NCBI GenBank assembly: GCA_002029295.1
Contig: MZGW01000001.1
Location: 124,001 to 188,000, forward strand
DNA: 64,000 nucleotides
From: Alkalithermobacter paradoxus
GTDB taxonomy: Bacteria > Bacillota > Clostridia > Peptostreptococcales > Peptostreptococcaceae
Reading direction: 5' to 3'
Shown here in pieces: positions 44,390 to 54,169 of this stretch (position 1 is its first letter; each line of letters begins with the position of its first letter). A program made the position numbers and the translations under genes. Under the pieces are notes generated by a model, which was not told the origin of the DNA, searched no databases, and saw only the letters and a program-made list of their open reading frames with translations.

Positions 44390-45634
44390 ATGTCACAAAA
44401 AGCTCTAGACTTATCTTTAAGCAATTCTAAACAAAACCTTTCACATTCAATTCAAACTATCAAAAAAATATTCTTAGGAATGCAGCATTTAGTTGCAATG
44501 TTTGGTGCAACAGTATTAGTACCTATATTAACAGGATTTGATCCATCTGTAGCTTTAATTAGTGCAGGAGTTGGAACTTTAATATTTCACTTTGTAACAA
44601 AAGGGGTAGTGCCAGTATTTTTAGGATCAAGTTTTGCATTTATACCAGTAATATTAACTGTAAAAGAATTATATAATGGAGATTTATCATATGCACAAGG
44701 AGGAATTGTTGTAGCTGGAATTTTATATATGATAATGTCTTTCTTGGTTAGAAAATTTGGTATAGACAAAATAAAAGGATACTTTCCTGCACAAGTTACA
44801 GGTCCTATGATTGTTGTTATAGGCCTAAACCTTGTTCCTGTAGCTTTCAATATGGCGTCTAATAACTACCTAGTTGCATCGATAACACTTGTTACAGCTT
44901 TAAGTATTAATTTCCTAGGAAAAGGATTCTTAAAACAACTTTCTATATTAACAGCTGTTGTATTAGGTTATGCAGTTTCTGTAACTATGGGAATTGTAGA
45001 TAATACTATCGTTAGAGAAGCAATGTGGTTTTCAATGCCAAATTTAAATGCTCCAAAATTTGATATAGGGGCTATAGCCATAATATCACCAGTGGTTTTA
45101 GCAGTATTTATGGAGCATATAGGAGATATAACAACGAATGGAGCTGTAGTTGGAAAAGACTTCATAGAAAATCCAGGATTAAATAGAACTTTACTTGGTG
45201 ATGGTCTAGCAACTATGATGGCTGGATTTTTAGGTGGGCCTGCGAATACAACTTACGGAGAAAATACTGGTGTTCTTGCGATAACAAAGGCGTATGATCC
45301 ATCTATACTTAGAATAACAGCAGTTCTTGCAATAATACTTGGATGTATAAATAAGGTAGGTACGTTCTTACAAACAATACCAGTACCAGTTATGGGTGGA
45401 ATAAGCTTGATGTTATTTTCGATGATTTCTTTGATAGGAATAAAGACTATAAAAAATAGTGAAGTTAACTTAGATATCAAAAACATTATAATTATGGGAG
45501 TTATACTGTTTGTAGGGTTATCATCAAACTTTGGATTGTCTATAGGCATACCTATAACATCAACTGTAAAAATAACAGGACTTAGTTTAGCTGCAATAAT
45601 CGGAATTATATTAAATAAATTAATAAATAGATAA
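44390..45634 (+). CDS. uraA: Uracil/xanthine permease (UraA/PyrP type)
   Basis: A nucleobase-cation symporter-2 family transporter of 414 residues with about 14 membrane segments, a hydrophobic core and the conserved VFMEHIGDITTNG and NTTYGENTGVLA motifs that bind uracil. PyrR control of its leader supports uracil as substrate. AAGGAGG precedes the ATG. A bidirectional terminator separates it from the minus-strand ABC-F gene. Confidence 0.93.
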   Translation: MSQKALDLSLSNSKQNLSHSIQTIKKIFLGMQHLVAMFGATVLVPILTGFDPSVALISAGVGTLIFHFVTKGVVPVFLGSSFAFIPVILTVKELYNGDLSYAQGGIVVAGILYMIMSFLVRKFGIDKIKGYFPAQVTGPMIVVIGLNLVPVAFNMASNNYLVASITLVTALSINFLGKGFLKQLSILTAVVLGYAVSVTMGIVDNTIVREAMWFSMPNLNAPKFDIGAIAIISPVVLAVFMEHIGDITTNGAVVGKDFIENPGLNRTLLGDGLATMMAGFLGGPANTTYGENTGVLAITKAYDPSILRITAVLAIILGCINKVGTFLQTIPVPVMGGISLMLFSMISLIGIKTIKNSEVNLDIKNIIIMGVILFVGLSSNFGLSIGIPITSTVKITGLSLAAIIGIILNKLINR

Positions 45635-45658
45635 AGAGGAGAATTAATCTCCTCTTTT

Positions 45659-45660
<2 letters not shown>
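45633..45660. terminator. Bidirectional terminator between uraA and the ABC-F gene
   Basis: AAAGAGGAGA (45633-45642) pairs with TCTCCTCTTT (45648-45657), with a T-run on the + side. The minus-strand gene stops at 45659, so the same hairpin can end both transcripts. Confidence 0.85.
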
Positions 45661-47290
<1,630 letters not shown>

Positions 47291-47311
47291 TTAAATATTT
47301 CCCGAATATAT

Positions 47312-47320
47312 ATTATAGCA
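47312..47320 (-). promoter_or_regulatory. Extended -10 promoter of the ABC-F gene
   Basis: On the minus strand the sequence reads TGCTATAAT, a TGn-TATAAT extended -10 element. There is no clear -35. It lies 43 bases before the ABC-F start. Confidence 0.55.
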
Positions 47321-47441
47321 TATATAAGTTAAAACCTAAAATAAAAAATCAGTCTCGTGTATGCATTATACTTTTTAATGTACAATACATTGTAAAGTAT
47401 GTTAAAATGCTTCATATAAATTGAAGCGAGGAATGGTTAAA

Positions 47442-48344
47442 ATGAAAAAAATATTAATAATACTATTAATCTTACTAACGGGATGCTCACAAAATATAGA
47501 TTCCGATTACAAAGATAAGTTAGATAGTATTGATATACCTAGAGAAATAATTGAATTTTTAGAAGAAAATAATCAAAAATTATCTCAATCTGATTTTGAC
47601 AATGCAGTAGATAAATTATTAAAATCTCAACATAATTATATCTCAGAATATGAAAATTTACTTAATGAAGAAAGAACGTACGAATATCTTCAAAAGTATT
47701 CTTTAGACGATTTAAATACTCTTACAAATATTAAAGAAAAAGATATAGAAAATATATTAAGTGAAATATTAGATGGTGGATATATTATTTTATTGATAGA
47801 AGAAGGGCATGAGCATAGTGATACATGTGAAGAACATGATAATAATGAGTATTATGAAGAAGAATATGGCCTAGCGTATGTTATATCAACAAATTATCCT
47901 TTGATATACGAAAAGTTCCACTCAAATGTTTCTCAAAAGCTTAGAGATTATCTAAGTATAATGAAAGAAGAAGTAAATATGCCTTATGCTCAAGAGGGGG
48001 AAATATTGATAGACTTAGATGATTTAGTTAAAAGAATAATAAATACTGAGAAATATATCAAAGAACATGAAGACTCTGACAAAAATAGGATAGTAATGCA
48101 TCTAAATAACTTGTACTTAAGAGCATATATAGGAGGACTAGATAAAAACCCTGTATATGATTACTCTAACTTAAAATATAAAGAAGAAATAATAAAACAC
48201 TATAGGGATGTAATAGATAAGCATAAGGGAAGCAAATTTTCAAATCTAATAGAAGAATATTTATACATTCTTGAAAAAAATAGGTTTATAAGGACGATTG
48301 AAGTTGAGAATTTTATAGTTAACGTAACTGATCTTGTTTGGTAG
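47442..48344 (+). CDS. Putative lipoprotein of unknown function with a His/Cys/acidic cluster
   Basis: I do not recognise this 300-residue protein. It has a lipoprotein signal peptide with lipobox LLTGC (C15), so it should be anchored outside the membrane by Lgt and LspA, both present here. The body is largely helical and acidic. Residues 120-134 (EEGHEHSDTCEEHDN) hold H123, H125, C129 and H132, a likely metal-binding patch. ATG 47442 follows GCGAGGAA; ATG 47433 is also possible. It is an isolated gene between convergent neighbours. Confidence 0.72.
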   Translation: MKKILIILLILLTGCSQNIDSDYKDKLDSIDIPREIIEFLEENNQKLSQSDFDNAVDKLLKSQHNYISEYENLLNEERTYEYLQKYSLDDLNTLTNIKEKDIENILSEILDGGYIILLIEEGHEHSDTCEEHDNNEYYEEEYGLAYVISTNYPLIYEKFHSNVSQKLRDYLSIMKEEVNMPYAQEGEILIDLDDLVKRIINTEKYIKEHEDSDKNRIVMHLNNLYLRAYIGGLDKNPVYDYSNLKYKEEIIKHYRDVIDKHKGSKFSNLIEEYLYILEKNRFIRTIEVENFIVNVTDLVW

Positions 48345-48345
48345 A

Positions 48346-48377
48346 AAATGGAGAAAAATTACAATTTTTCTCCATTT
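48346..48377. terminator. Bidirectional terminator between lipoprotein gene and rqcH
   Basis: A 15-bp perfect stem (48346-48360 with 48363-48377) with a two-base minimal loop lies between the two convergent stops, with T-rich 3' arms on both strands. Confidence 0.8.
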
Positions 48378-48381
48378 CTAT

Positions 48382-50154
48382 TTATCTGTTTTTTATTTTA
48401 GTAAAAATTTCCTCGCAAGGAGTTACATATATAGTGTTATTATTTTCATATATGACCATTCCAGGTTTTGAACCACTAGGTTTTTTTACGTTTTTTCGTG
48501 GTGTGTAATCTACAGGAACCTTTGAAGACATTCTACCTTTGCTAAAATAAGCAGCAAGCACAGCTCCTTCAAGCAATGTAGAGTCTGGAACGCTTTTTCC
48601 ATCACTTTTTATTATAACGTGAGATCCTGGTATATCCTTTGTATGAAGCCATATATCTTCGTTAGATCCTATCTTGAAAGTCAAATAATCATTTTGTTTG
48701 TTGTTTTTTCCAACGTATATTTTAAATCCATCACAAGATACAAATTCATAAGGCTCAGACTTAGGTTTGGCTTTATCCTTAGATTTAAAATCTTTTCTTC
48801 TTTTAGCATATCCGTGTTTTATTAGTTCTTCTTTGATTTCTTCTAGCTCTATAGTATTTTCACAATTTCCTATATTAAGAAGTATATTCTCTAGATATTC
48901 AATTTCTTGTGAAGTTATATCTATTTGCTCGCTTATTTCGATTTCTGCATTCTTAAGCTTAGAATATTTTTTAAAGTATCTTTGTGCATTTTCAGAAGGA
49001 GTTAGTGATTTATCAAGTTTTATATTCACAGTTGATCCTTCTTCGTCGTAGAAATTAATCACTTCTATTTCTTCCATTCCTTTTTTTATCATATATATAT
49101 AAGATGTAATTAATTCTCCGTAAGTTTTGTAAATATATGCATTTTTAGATTCGTTAAGTTCCTCGCTTTGTTTTTTGAGCTTATTATAAAGTCTATCTAA
49201 TTTAGTAGAAACACTTTTTCTAAGGTCTTGAGATTTTTGGTGAATTCTTTCTTTTGCGTCCTTTTTATAATAGTACTGTTCAAGGATAAAGCTTATACTT
49301 TCATTTTTAATAAAAGAATAATCACTATACATATGAAGTTTTATGCAGCTAAAATCAATAACTTTGTCAATTCTCTTATCTATAACTATACAAGGATAAA
49401 AAATATTATTCTTTATTTGTCCAAACATTCTTCTGAAAGATTCAAATAGATTCTCAATTTGAGAACTATCTAAAGATGTAGTGATGCTATTTTCGTCAAT
49501 ACAAGCTCTAAAGCATACTTCTTTTGCTATAGAAGGGCTTACCCCTACAAATGAAGAGTATATAGATTTAAATACAGCATTATTGTTTTTATACAAAATA
49601 TCTTTGAAATAACTTAGGGATATATCTTCAAGTGGATTTAGCTTATCTTGACTAGGAGGATATATATACTTTTTGCCAGGAAGAATTTCTCTATATGTAT
49701 TTACATTAATAGGAATTCTTTTTATGGAATCTATTATCTTATTTTCTTTTTTATCAACTAGTATTATATTACTGTGTTTGCCCATTATCTCTATAATGAT
49801 ATCTTTTGTTTTTATATTTTTAAGCTCATCTAATGATTCTACCGTTATTTTTATAATTCTTTCAAAGTTAGGCTGACTTATATTGACAATTCTACCATTT
49901 TGAATATGCTTTCTTAAAATCATACAAAATAATGGAGCACTAATAGGATTTTCCTTAGAGTGAGTGGAAGATATGTATAATCTAGGATTAGAGCTATTAG
50001 CACTTAAAAGTAATTTATAGTTAGTTTTGTCACTTCTTATATGTAGCATTAATTCGTCATCTTCTGGTTGATATACTTTATCTATTTTACCACCGATTAA
50101 CTTAGAAGAAAGTTCATCGACTAAAGAATAAATAACTATTCCATCTAATGCCAT
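48382..50154 (-). CDS. rqcH: RqcH-type ribosome quality-control factor (NFACT family)
   Basis: RqcH binds 50S-peptidyl-tRNA complexes and adds alanine tails to stalled peptides (formerly YloA/FbpA). It begins MALDGIVIYSLVDEL, followed by the NFACT-N domain, a middle coiled-coil/CC-M region (about residues 310-430) and the C-terminal NFACT-R domain with DIWLHTKDIPGSHVII and SKVPVDYTPRKNVKKPSG. I choose the ATG ending at 50154, behind AAGGGAA; longer starts are possible up to 50172. It has 590 residues. YlmH, its functional partner in Bacillus, is also in this window. Confidence 0.93.
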   Translation of the reverse strand: MALDGIVIYSLVDELSSKLIGGKIDKVYQPEDDELMLHIRSDKTNYKLLLSANSSNPRLYISSTHSKENPISAPLFCMILRKHIQNGRIVNISQPNFERIIKITVESLDELKNIKTKDIIIEIMGKHSNIILVDKKENKIIDSIKRIPINVNTYREILPGKKYIYPPSQDKLNPLEDISLSYFKDILYKNNNAVFKSIYSSFVGVSPSIAKEVCFRACIDENSITTSLDSSQIENLFESFRRMFGQIKNNIFYPCIVIDKRIDKVIDFSCIKLHMYSDYSFIKNESISFILEQYYYKKDAKERIHQKSQDLRKSVSTKLDRLYNKLKKQSEELNESKNAYIYKTYGELITSYIYMIKKGMEEIEVINFYDEEGSTVNIKLDKSLTPSENAQRYFKKYSKLKNAEIEISEQIDITSQEIEYLENILLNIGNCENTIELEEIKEELIKHGYAKRRKDFKSKDKAKPKSEPYEFVSCDGFKIYVGKNNKQNDYLTFKIGSNEDIWLHTKDIPGSHVIIKSDGKSVPDSTLLEGAVLAAYFSKGRMSSKVPVDYTPRKNVKKPSGSKPGMVIYENNNTIYVTPCEEIFTKIKNR

Positions 50155-50314
50155 AAATTTCATTCCCTTCATTATTAAGTCAATTATACTTAATCATAGT
50201 ATATCTTATATAGAATTAGTATACAAATATTAAAAAAATGTAACATTTACACATCTTTTAATTTATTTTTATGCATATAGTGTATATAATCTATGATAAT
50301 AGGGAGGAGTTATT

Positions 50315-51145
50315 ATGAAGTTTTGGAAACTGCACGGAGCAGGAAATGATTTTATAGTAATAGATGATAGAGAAAATAAAGTTAATGATTATTCATATCT
50401 TGCAAAGAAAGTATGTCATAGACATTTTGGAGTTGGTGCAGACGGACTTTTAATTATAAAAAAATCAGATGATTACGATTGTAAAATGCTGTATTACAAC
50501 TGTGATGGTAGCCAAGCAAAGATGTGTGGAAATGGAATAAGATGCTTTGCTAAATTTGCTTATGAAAATAATATAGTTGATAAGGAAAACTTTGACGTAG
50601 AGACACTAGCTGGAACACAACAGATAAGATTGAACATACTAAATGGAATGGTAGATAGTGTAAAAGTCAATATAGGAAAGCCAAACTTTAATCCAAAACA
50701 TATTCCTGTAGATACTAATAAGGAAAAATTCATAAATGAAGATATAATTGTAGATAATAAAAAAATTAACATATCTACAGTACTATTAGGAGTTCCTCAT
50801 ACTGTAGTGTTTGTAGATGAGATAAATAAAGATCAAGTATTAAAATATGGAGAATTAATAGAGAAGCATAATATATTTCCACAAAATACGAATGTAAATT
50901 TTGTTAAAGTAATAGATGAAGAAAATATAGTAGTTTCAACATGGGAAAGAGGATGTGGATATACATTAGCATGTGGAACGGGAATTAGTGCATCAGCATT
51001 TATAGCAAATTATCTAGGAAAGACATCTAATAAAGTAAATGTTGTATCAGAAGGTGGAAAACTTTTTATAGAAATTATTGATGATATAGTTTATATGCAA
51101 GGACCTGCAGTTAAAATATGTGAAGGTATATTGGAGGGTATTTAG
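50315..51145 (+). CDS. dapF: Diaminopimelate epimerase
   Basis: DapF interconverts LL- and meso-diaminopimelate, the last step before lysine and meso-DAP peptidoglycan. The catalytic cysteines C71 (in MCGNGIRC) and C220 (in ACGTGISASAF) are both present, with 276 residues. Together with the DNPR motif of MurE this points to meso-DAP cell walls. GGGAGGAG precedes the ATG. yicC follows at once, so the two genes share a transcript. Confidence 0.95.
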   Translation: MKFWKLHGAGNDFIVIDDRENKVNDYSYLAKKVCHRHFGVGADGLLIIKKSDDYDCKMLYYNCDGSQAKMCGNGIRCFAKFAYENNIVDKENFDVETLAGTQQIRLNILNGMVDSVKVNIGKPNFNPKHIPVDTNKEKFINEDIIVDNKKINISTVLLGVPHTVVFVDEINKDQVLKYGELIEKHNIFPQNTNVNFVKVIDEENIVVSTWERGCGYTLACGTGISASAFIANYLGKTSNKVNVVSEGGKLFIEIIDDIVYMQGPAVKICEGILEGI

Positions 51146-52027
51146 ATGGCTATTAGCATGACTGGATTTGGAAGAGGAGAAAATAAAACAGACAAATTTT
51201 ATTTTACTGTTGAAACAAAAACTATAAATCATAAGTATACAGATATAAACATAAAACTTCCAAGAAAAATATCTTTTTTAGAAGATAAAATAAGAATTAT
51301 GGTTAAAGATTATGTTAAAAGAGGAAGAGTAGATTTATTTGTCAAGATGGAATTTCTAAAGGAAGCAGATGTAAACTTGACATTAGATCTAAGTTTAGCT
51401 AAAGAGTATTATAATGTACTAAATCAAATAAAAACACAGTTGAATGTACATGATGACATATCAGTATTAGCTATATCTAAATTTCAAGATGTAATAAAGG
51501 TTCAAGAAAATCAAAGTGATGAGGATGAGATTTGGGAAGTTTTACATTATGCATTAAAAGAATCACTAGAGAAATTGGTAGAGATGAGAACTTTAGAAGG
51601 TAAAAAGCTTGCAAATGATATTGAAGATAGATGTAATCTTATAAAAAACTATATTGATGAAATAGAGAAATGTTCATATAATGTAGTTGTTGAATACAAG
51701 GAAAAATTAAAAAATAGAATAAAAGAACTAATGGATGACGATCTTACATTAGATGAAAATAGATTATCGCAAGAAGTAGCTATATTTGCTGATAAAAGCA
51801 GTATAACTGAAGAAATAGTTAGATTTAAAAGTCACATAAATCAGATGATGAAAACTATCCACAAAAATGATGTTATTGGAAAGAAAATAGATTTTCTTAT
51901 ACAGGAAATCAATAGAGAAGTAAATACTATAGGATCTAAATCCTCGAATTTAAGAATAACAGAACTAGTTGTAGAAATAAAAAGCGAACTTGAAAAAATA
52001 AGAGAACAAATACAAAATATAGAATAA
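51146..52027 (+). CDS. YicC/YloC-family endoribonuclease
   Basis: A 293-residue protein of the YicC family, recently shown to be RNA-degrading endoribonucleases. It has the N-terminal motif SMTGFGRGE and the C-terminal block DFLIQEINREVNTIGSKSS that defines the family. It is directly after dapF and 24 bases before gmk. In many Firmicutes remA (DUF370) lies between yloC and gmk; it does not here. Confidence 0.9.
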   Translation: MAISMTGFGRGENKTDKFYFTVETKTINHKYTDINIKLPRKISFLEDKIRIMVKDYVKRGRVDLFVKMEFLKEADVNLTLDLSLAKEYYNVLNQIKTQLNVHDDISVLAISKFQDVIKVQENQSDEDEIWEVLHYALKESLEKLVEMRTLEGKKLANDIEDRCNLIKNYIDEIEKCSYNVVVEYKEKLKNRIKELMDDDLTLDENRLSQEVAIFADKSSITEEIVRFKSHINQMMKTIHKNDVIGKKIDFLIQEINREVNTIGSKSSNLRITELVVEIKSELEKIREQIQNIE

Positions 52028-52051
52028 TTAAATTAGGAAGGAAGATATGAA

Positions 52052-52666
52052 ATGAATAGAGAAGGCCTTTTAATAGTTGTATCGGGTCCTTCAGGAGCTG
52101 GAAAAGGAACAATTTGTAAGGAACTATTAAACAAAAACAAAGAAATTAAAATATCAGTTTCAGCAACAACGAGAAATCCAAGAGAAGGAGAAGTTGATGG
52201 TGTGAATTATTTCTTCATATCGAAGGAAAAATTCGAGAATATGATAGAACAAGAAGAATTTTTAGAATATGCTAGGGTGTACGACAATTTCTACGGAACT
52301 CCTAAGAAAGCAGTTCTTGATACATTATCTGAAGGAAGAGATGTTTTGCTTGAGATAGATATTCAAGGTGCTATGCAAGTCAAAGAAAAATATCCTAAGG
52401 GAGTGTTTATCTTTATATTGCCACCATCACTAAAAGAATTAAAAGATAGGATAGTGAAGAGAGGAACTGAAACTGAAGAAGATATCTCTAAAAGATTTGG
52501 ATGTGCAATATCTGAAATAGAAAAAATAGAAAATTACGATTACTTTATAATAAATAAAGATGTAGAAAGAGCAGTATATGAATTACAAAGTATAATAAGC
52601 TCAGAGAAGAATAAAGTAGCTAGATACAAAGAAAATATAATAAAGCAATTTAAGGAGGAGTTATAA
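52052..52666 (+). CDS. gmk: Guanylate kinase
   Basis: Gmk phosphorylates GMP to GDP. It has the P-loop SGPSGAGKGT (about residues 11-20), SVSATTRNPREGEVDG and GTPKKAV. It has 204 residues. The ATG at 52052 is preceded by another ATG at 52047 that forms a start-stop (ATG AAA TGA) overlapping it. Shine-Dalgarno is GGAAGGAAG. It is followed by rpoZ after one base. Confidence 0.96.
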   Translation: MNREGLLIVVSGPSGAGKGTICKELLNKNKEIKISVSATTRNPREGEVDGVNYFFISKEKFENMIEQEEFLEYARVYDNFYGTPKKAVLDTLSEGRDVLLEIDIQGAMQVKEKYPKGVFIFILPPSLKELKDRIVKRGTETEEDISKRFGCAISEIEKIENYDYFIINKDVERAVYELQSIISSEKNKVARYKENIIKQFKEEL

Positions 52667-52667
52667 A

Positions 52668-52922
52668 ATGTTATATCCATCAGTAAACGATCTTTTAACA
52701 AAAGTAGACAACAGGTACACTTTAGTTGTAGCTGTTGCAAAAAGAGCAAGACAATTAATAGATGGTGATCCAAAATTAGTAAAGGTAAAAGAAATAAAGC
52801 CAGTAAGTATAGCAACTTATGAAATGAACGAAGGGAAATTAACTCACAGACCAATAACTGCTGCTGAAATGAAAGCAATGGAAGAAGAAAATAAAAAAGA
52901 AGAAATAGTTGAAGAGGAATAG
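52668..52922 (+). CDS. rpoZ: RNA polymerase omega subunit
   Basis: Omega helps assemble RNA polymerase. The 84-residue product has the N-terminal YPSVNDLLTKVDNRYTLVV and VAKRARQL helices and an acidic C-terminal tail. It lies between gmk and coaBC, the usual Firmicute order. Its AAGGAGG is inside the gmk end. Confidence 0.94.
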   Translation: MLYPSVNDLLTKVDNRYTLVVAVAKRARQLIDGDPKLVKVKEIKPVSIATYEMNEGKLTHRPITAAEMKAMEEENKKEEIVEEE

Positions 52923-52925
52923 AGT

Positions 52926-54125
52926 ATGCTAAAAGGCAAAAACATAGTTATTGGAATAACTGGAGGAATTGCTGTATATAAATCTTGCGATATAGTAAGT
53001 AGACTAAAAAAACTAAATGCAAATGTAAATGTAATAATGACAAAGTCAGCTGCAGAGTTTGTAGCACCTCTTACATTTCAAAGTTTGAGTCAGAACTATG
53101 TTGTGGTTGATATGTTTGAAGAACCTAAAACTTGGGATATAGAGCATATCTCTTTAGCACAGAAAGCAGACCTATTTTTAATAGCTCCAGCTACAGCAAA
53201 TATAATAGGAAAAATAGCAAATGGTCTAGCAGATGATATGTTATCTACAACAGTAATGGCAACTAAAGCACCTGTGCTTATAGCTCCAGCTATGAATACA
53301 AATATGTATGAAAATATTATAGTTAAATCTAATATAGATAAGCTTAGAGAATTAGGATACAAATTTGTAGATCCAGAAGAAGGAAGATTAGCTTGTGGAG
53401 ATGTTGGAAAAGGAAAGTTAGCATCTCCAGAAGTTATAGTTGATAGTATAGTTAAAATACTCACAACAGAAAGAGACCTAGAAGGAAAAAATATACTTAT
53501 AACTGCTGGACCTACAGTAGAAAAAATAGATCCAGTAAGATATATAACTAATAGATCAACTGGAAAAATGGGATATGCTATAGCTACTGAAGCTGTAAAA
53601 AGAGGAGCTAAAGTTACATTAGTTTCAGGTCCAACAAAGCTTGATAAACCTACAGGACTAGAAAAATTTATACCTATAGAATCAGCAAAACAAATGTATG
53701 ATGCTGTTATAGAAAATATGAATGAGCAAGACGTAATAATAAAGTCAGCGGCTGTTGCAGACTACAAACCTAAACACATAGCTGATAGGAAAATTAAAAA
53801 AACTGACGATGACTTAGTAATAGAACTAGATAGAAACAAAGATATACTAAAAGAACTAGGAGAAATAAAAAAAGATAAAATATTAGTTGGATTTGCAGCA
53901 GAAACTAATGATTTAATAGAAAATGCAAAGAAAAAAATAGAGAAAAAAAATCTAGACTTTATAGTTGCAAATGATTTACTTCAAGAAGGAGCCGGTTTTG
54001 GAGTAGATACTAATATAGTAAAGATAATAGATAAAAATGGTAATATAGAGAATTATCCTAAAATGACTAAAACTGAAATTTCAAATATTATATTAGATAA
54101 AATAAAATTATTATTAGAGAAATAA
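52926..54125 (+). CDS. coaBC: Bifunctional phosphopantothenoylcysteine decarboxylase/synthetase
   Basis: CoaC decarboxylates and CoaB forms phosphopantothenoylcysteine for coenzyme A. The N-terminal flavoprotein domain has GGIAVYK, the APAMNTNMY clamp (about residues 121-129) and GRLACGDVGKGK. The CoaB domain begins near residue 188 with LITAGPTVEKIDPVRYI and STGKMGYAIA, with VKSAAVADYKP and KD..L motifs further on. It has 399 residues. It starts three bases after rpoZ. Confidence 0.96.
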   Translation: MLKGKNIVIGITGGIAVYKSCDIVSRLKKLNANVNVIMTKSAAEFVAPLTFQSLSQNYVVVDMFEEPKTWDIEHISLAQKADLFLIAPATANIIGKIANGLADDMLSTTVMATKAPVLIAPAMNTNMYENIIVKSNIDKLRELGYKFVDPEEGRLACGDVGKGKLASPEVIVDSIVKILTTERDLEGKNILITAGPTVEKIDPVRYITNRSTGKMGYAIATEAVKRGAKVTLVSGPTKLDKPTGLEKFIPIESAKQMYDAVIENMNEQDVIIKSAAVADYKPKHIADRKIKKTDDDLVIELDRNKDILKELGEIKKDKILVGFAAETNDLIENAKKKIEKKNLDFIVANDLLQEGAGFGVDTNIVKIIDKNGNIENYPKMTKTEISNIILDKIKLLLEK

Positions 54126-54149
54126 GCATCTATCAAGATGCTTTTTTTC
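54124..54149 (+). terminator. Terminator after coaBC
   Basis: AAGCATCT (54124-54131) pairs with AGATGCTT (54136-54143), four-base loop, seven T. It overlaps the coaBC stop. Confidence 0.85.
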
Positions 54150-54169
54150 TAATGTAAGAAGGTGTTTGA

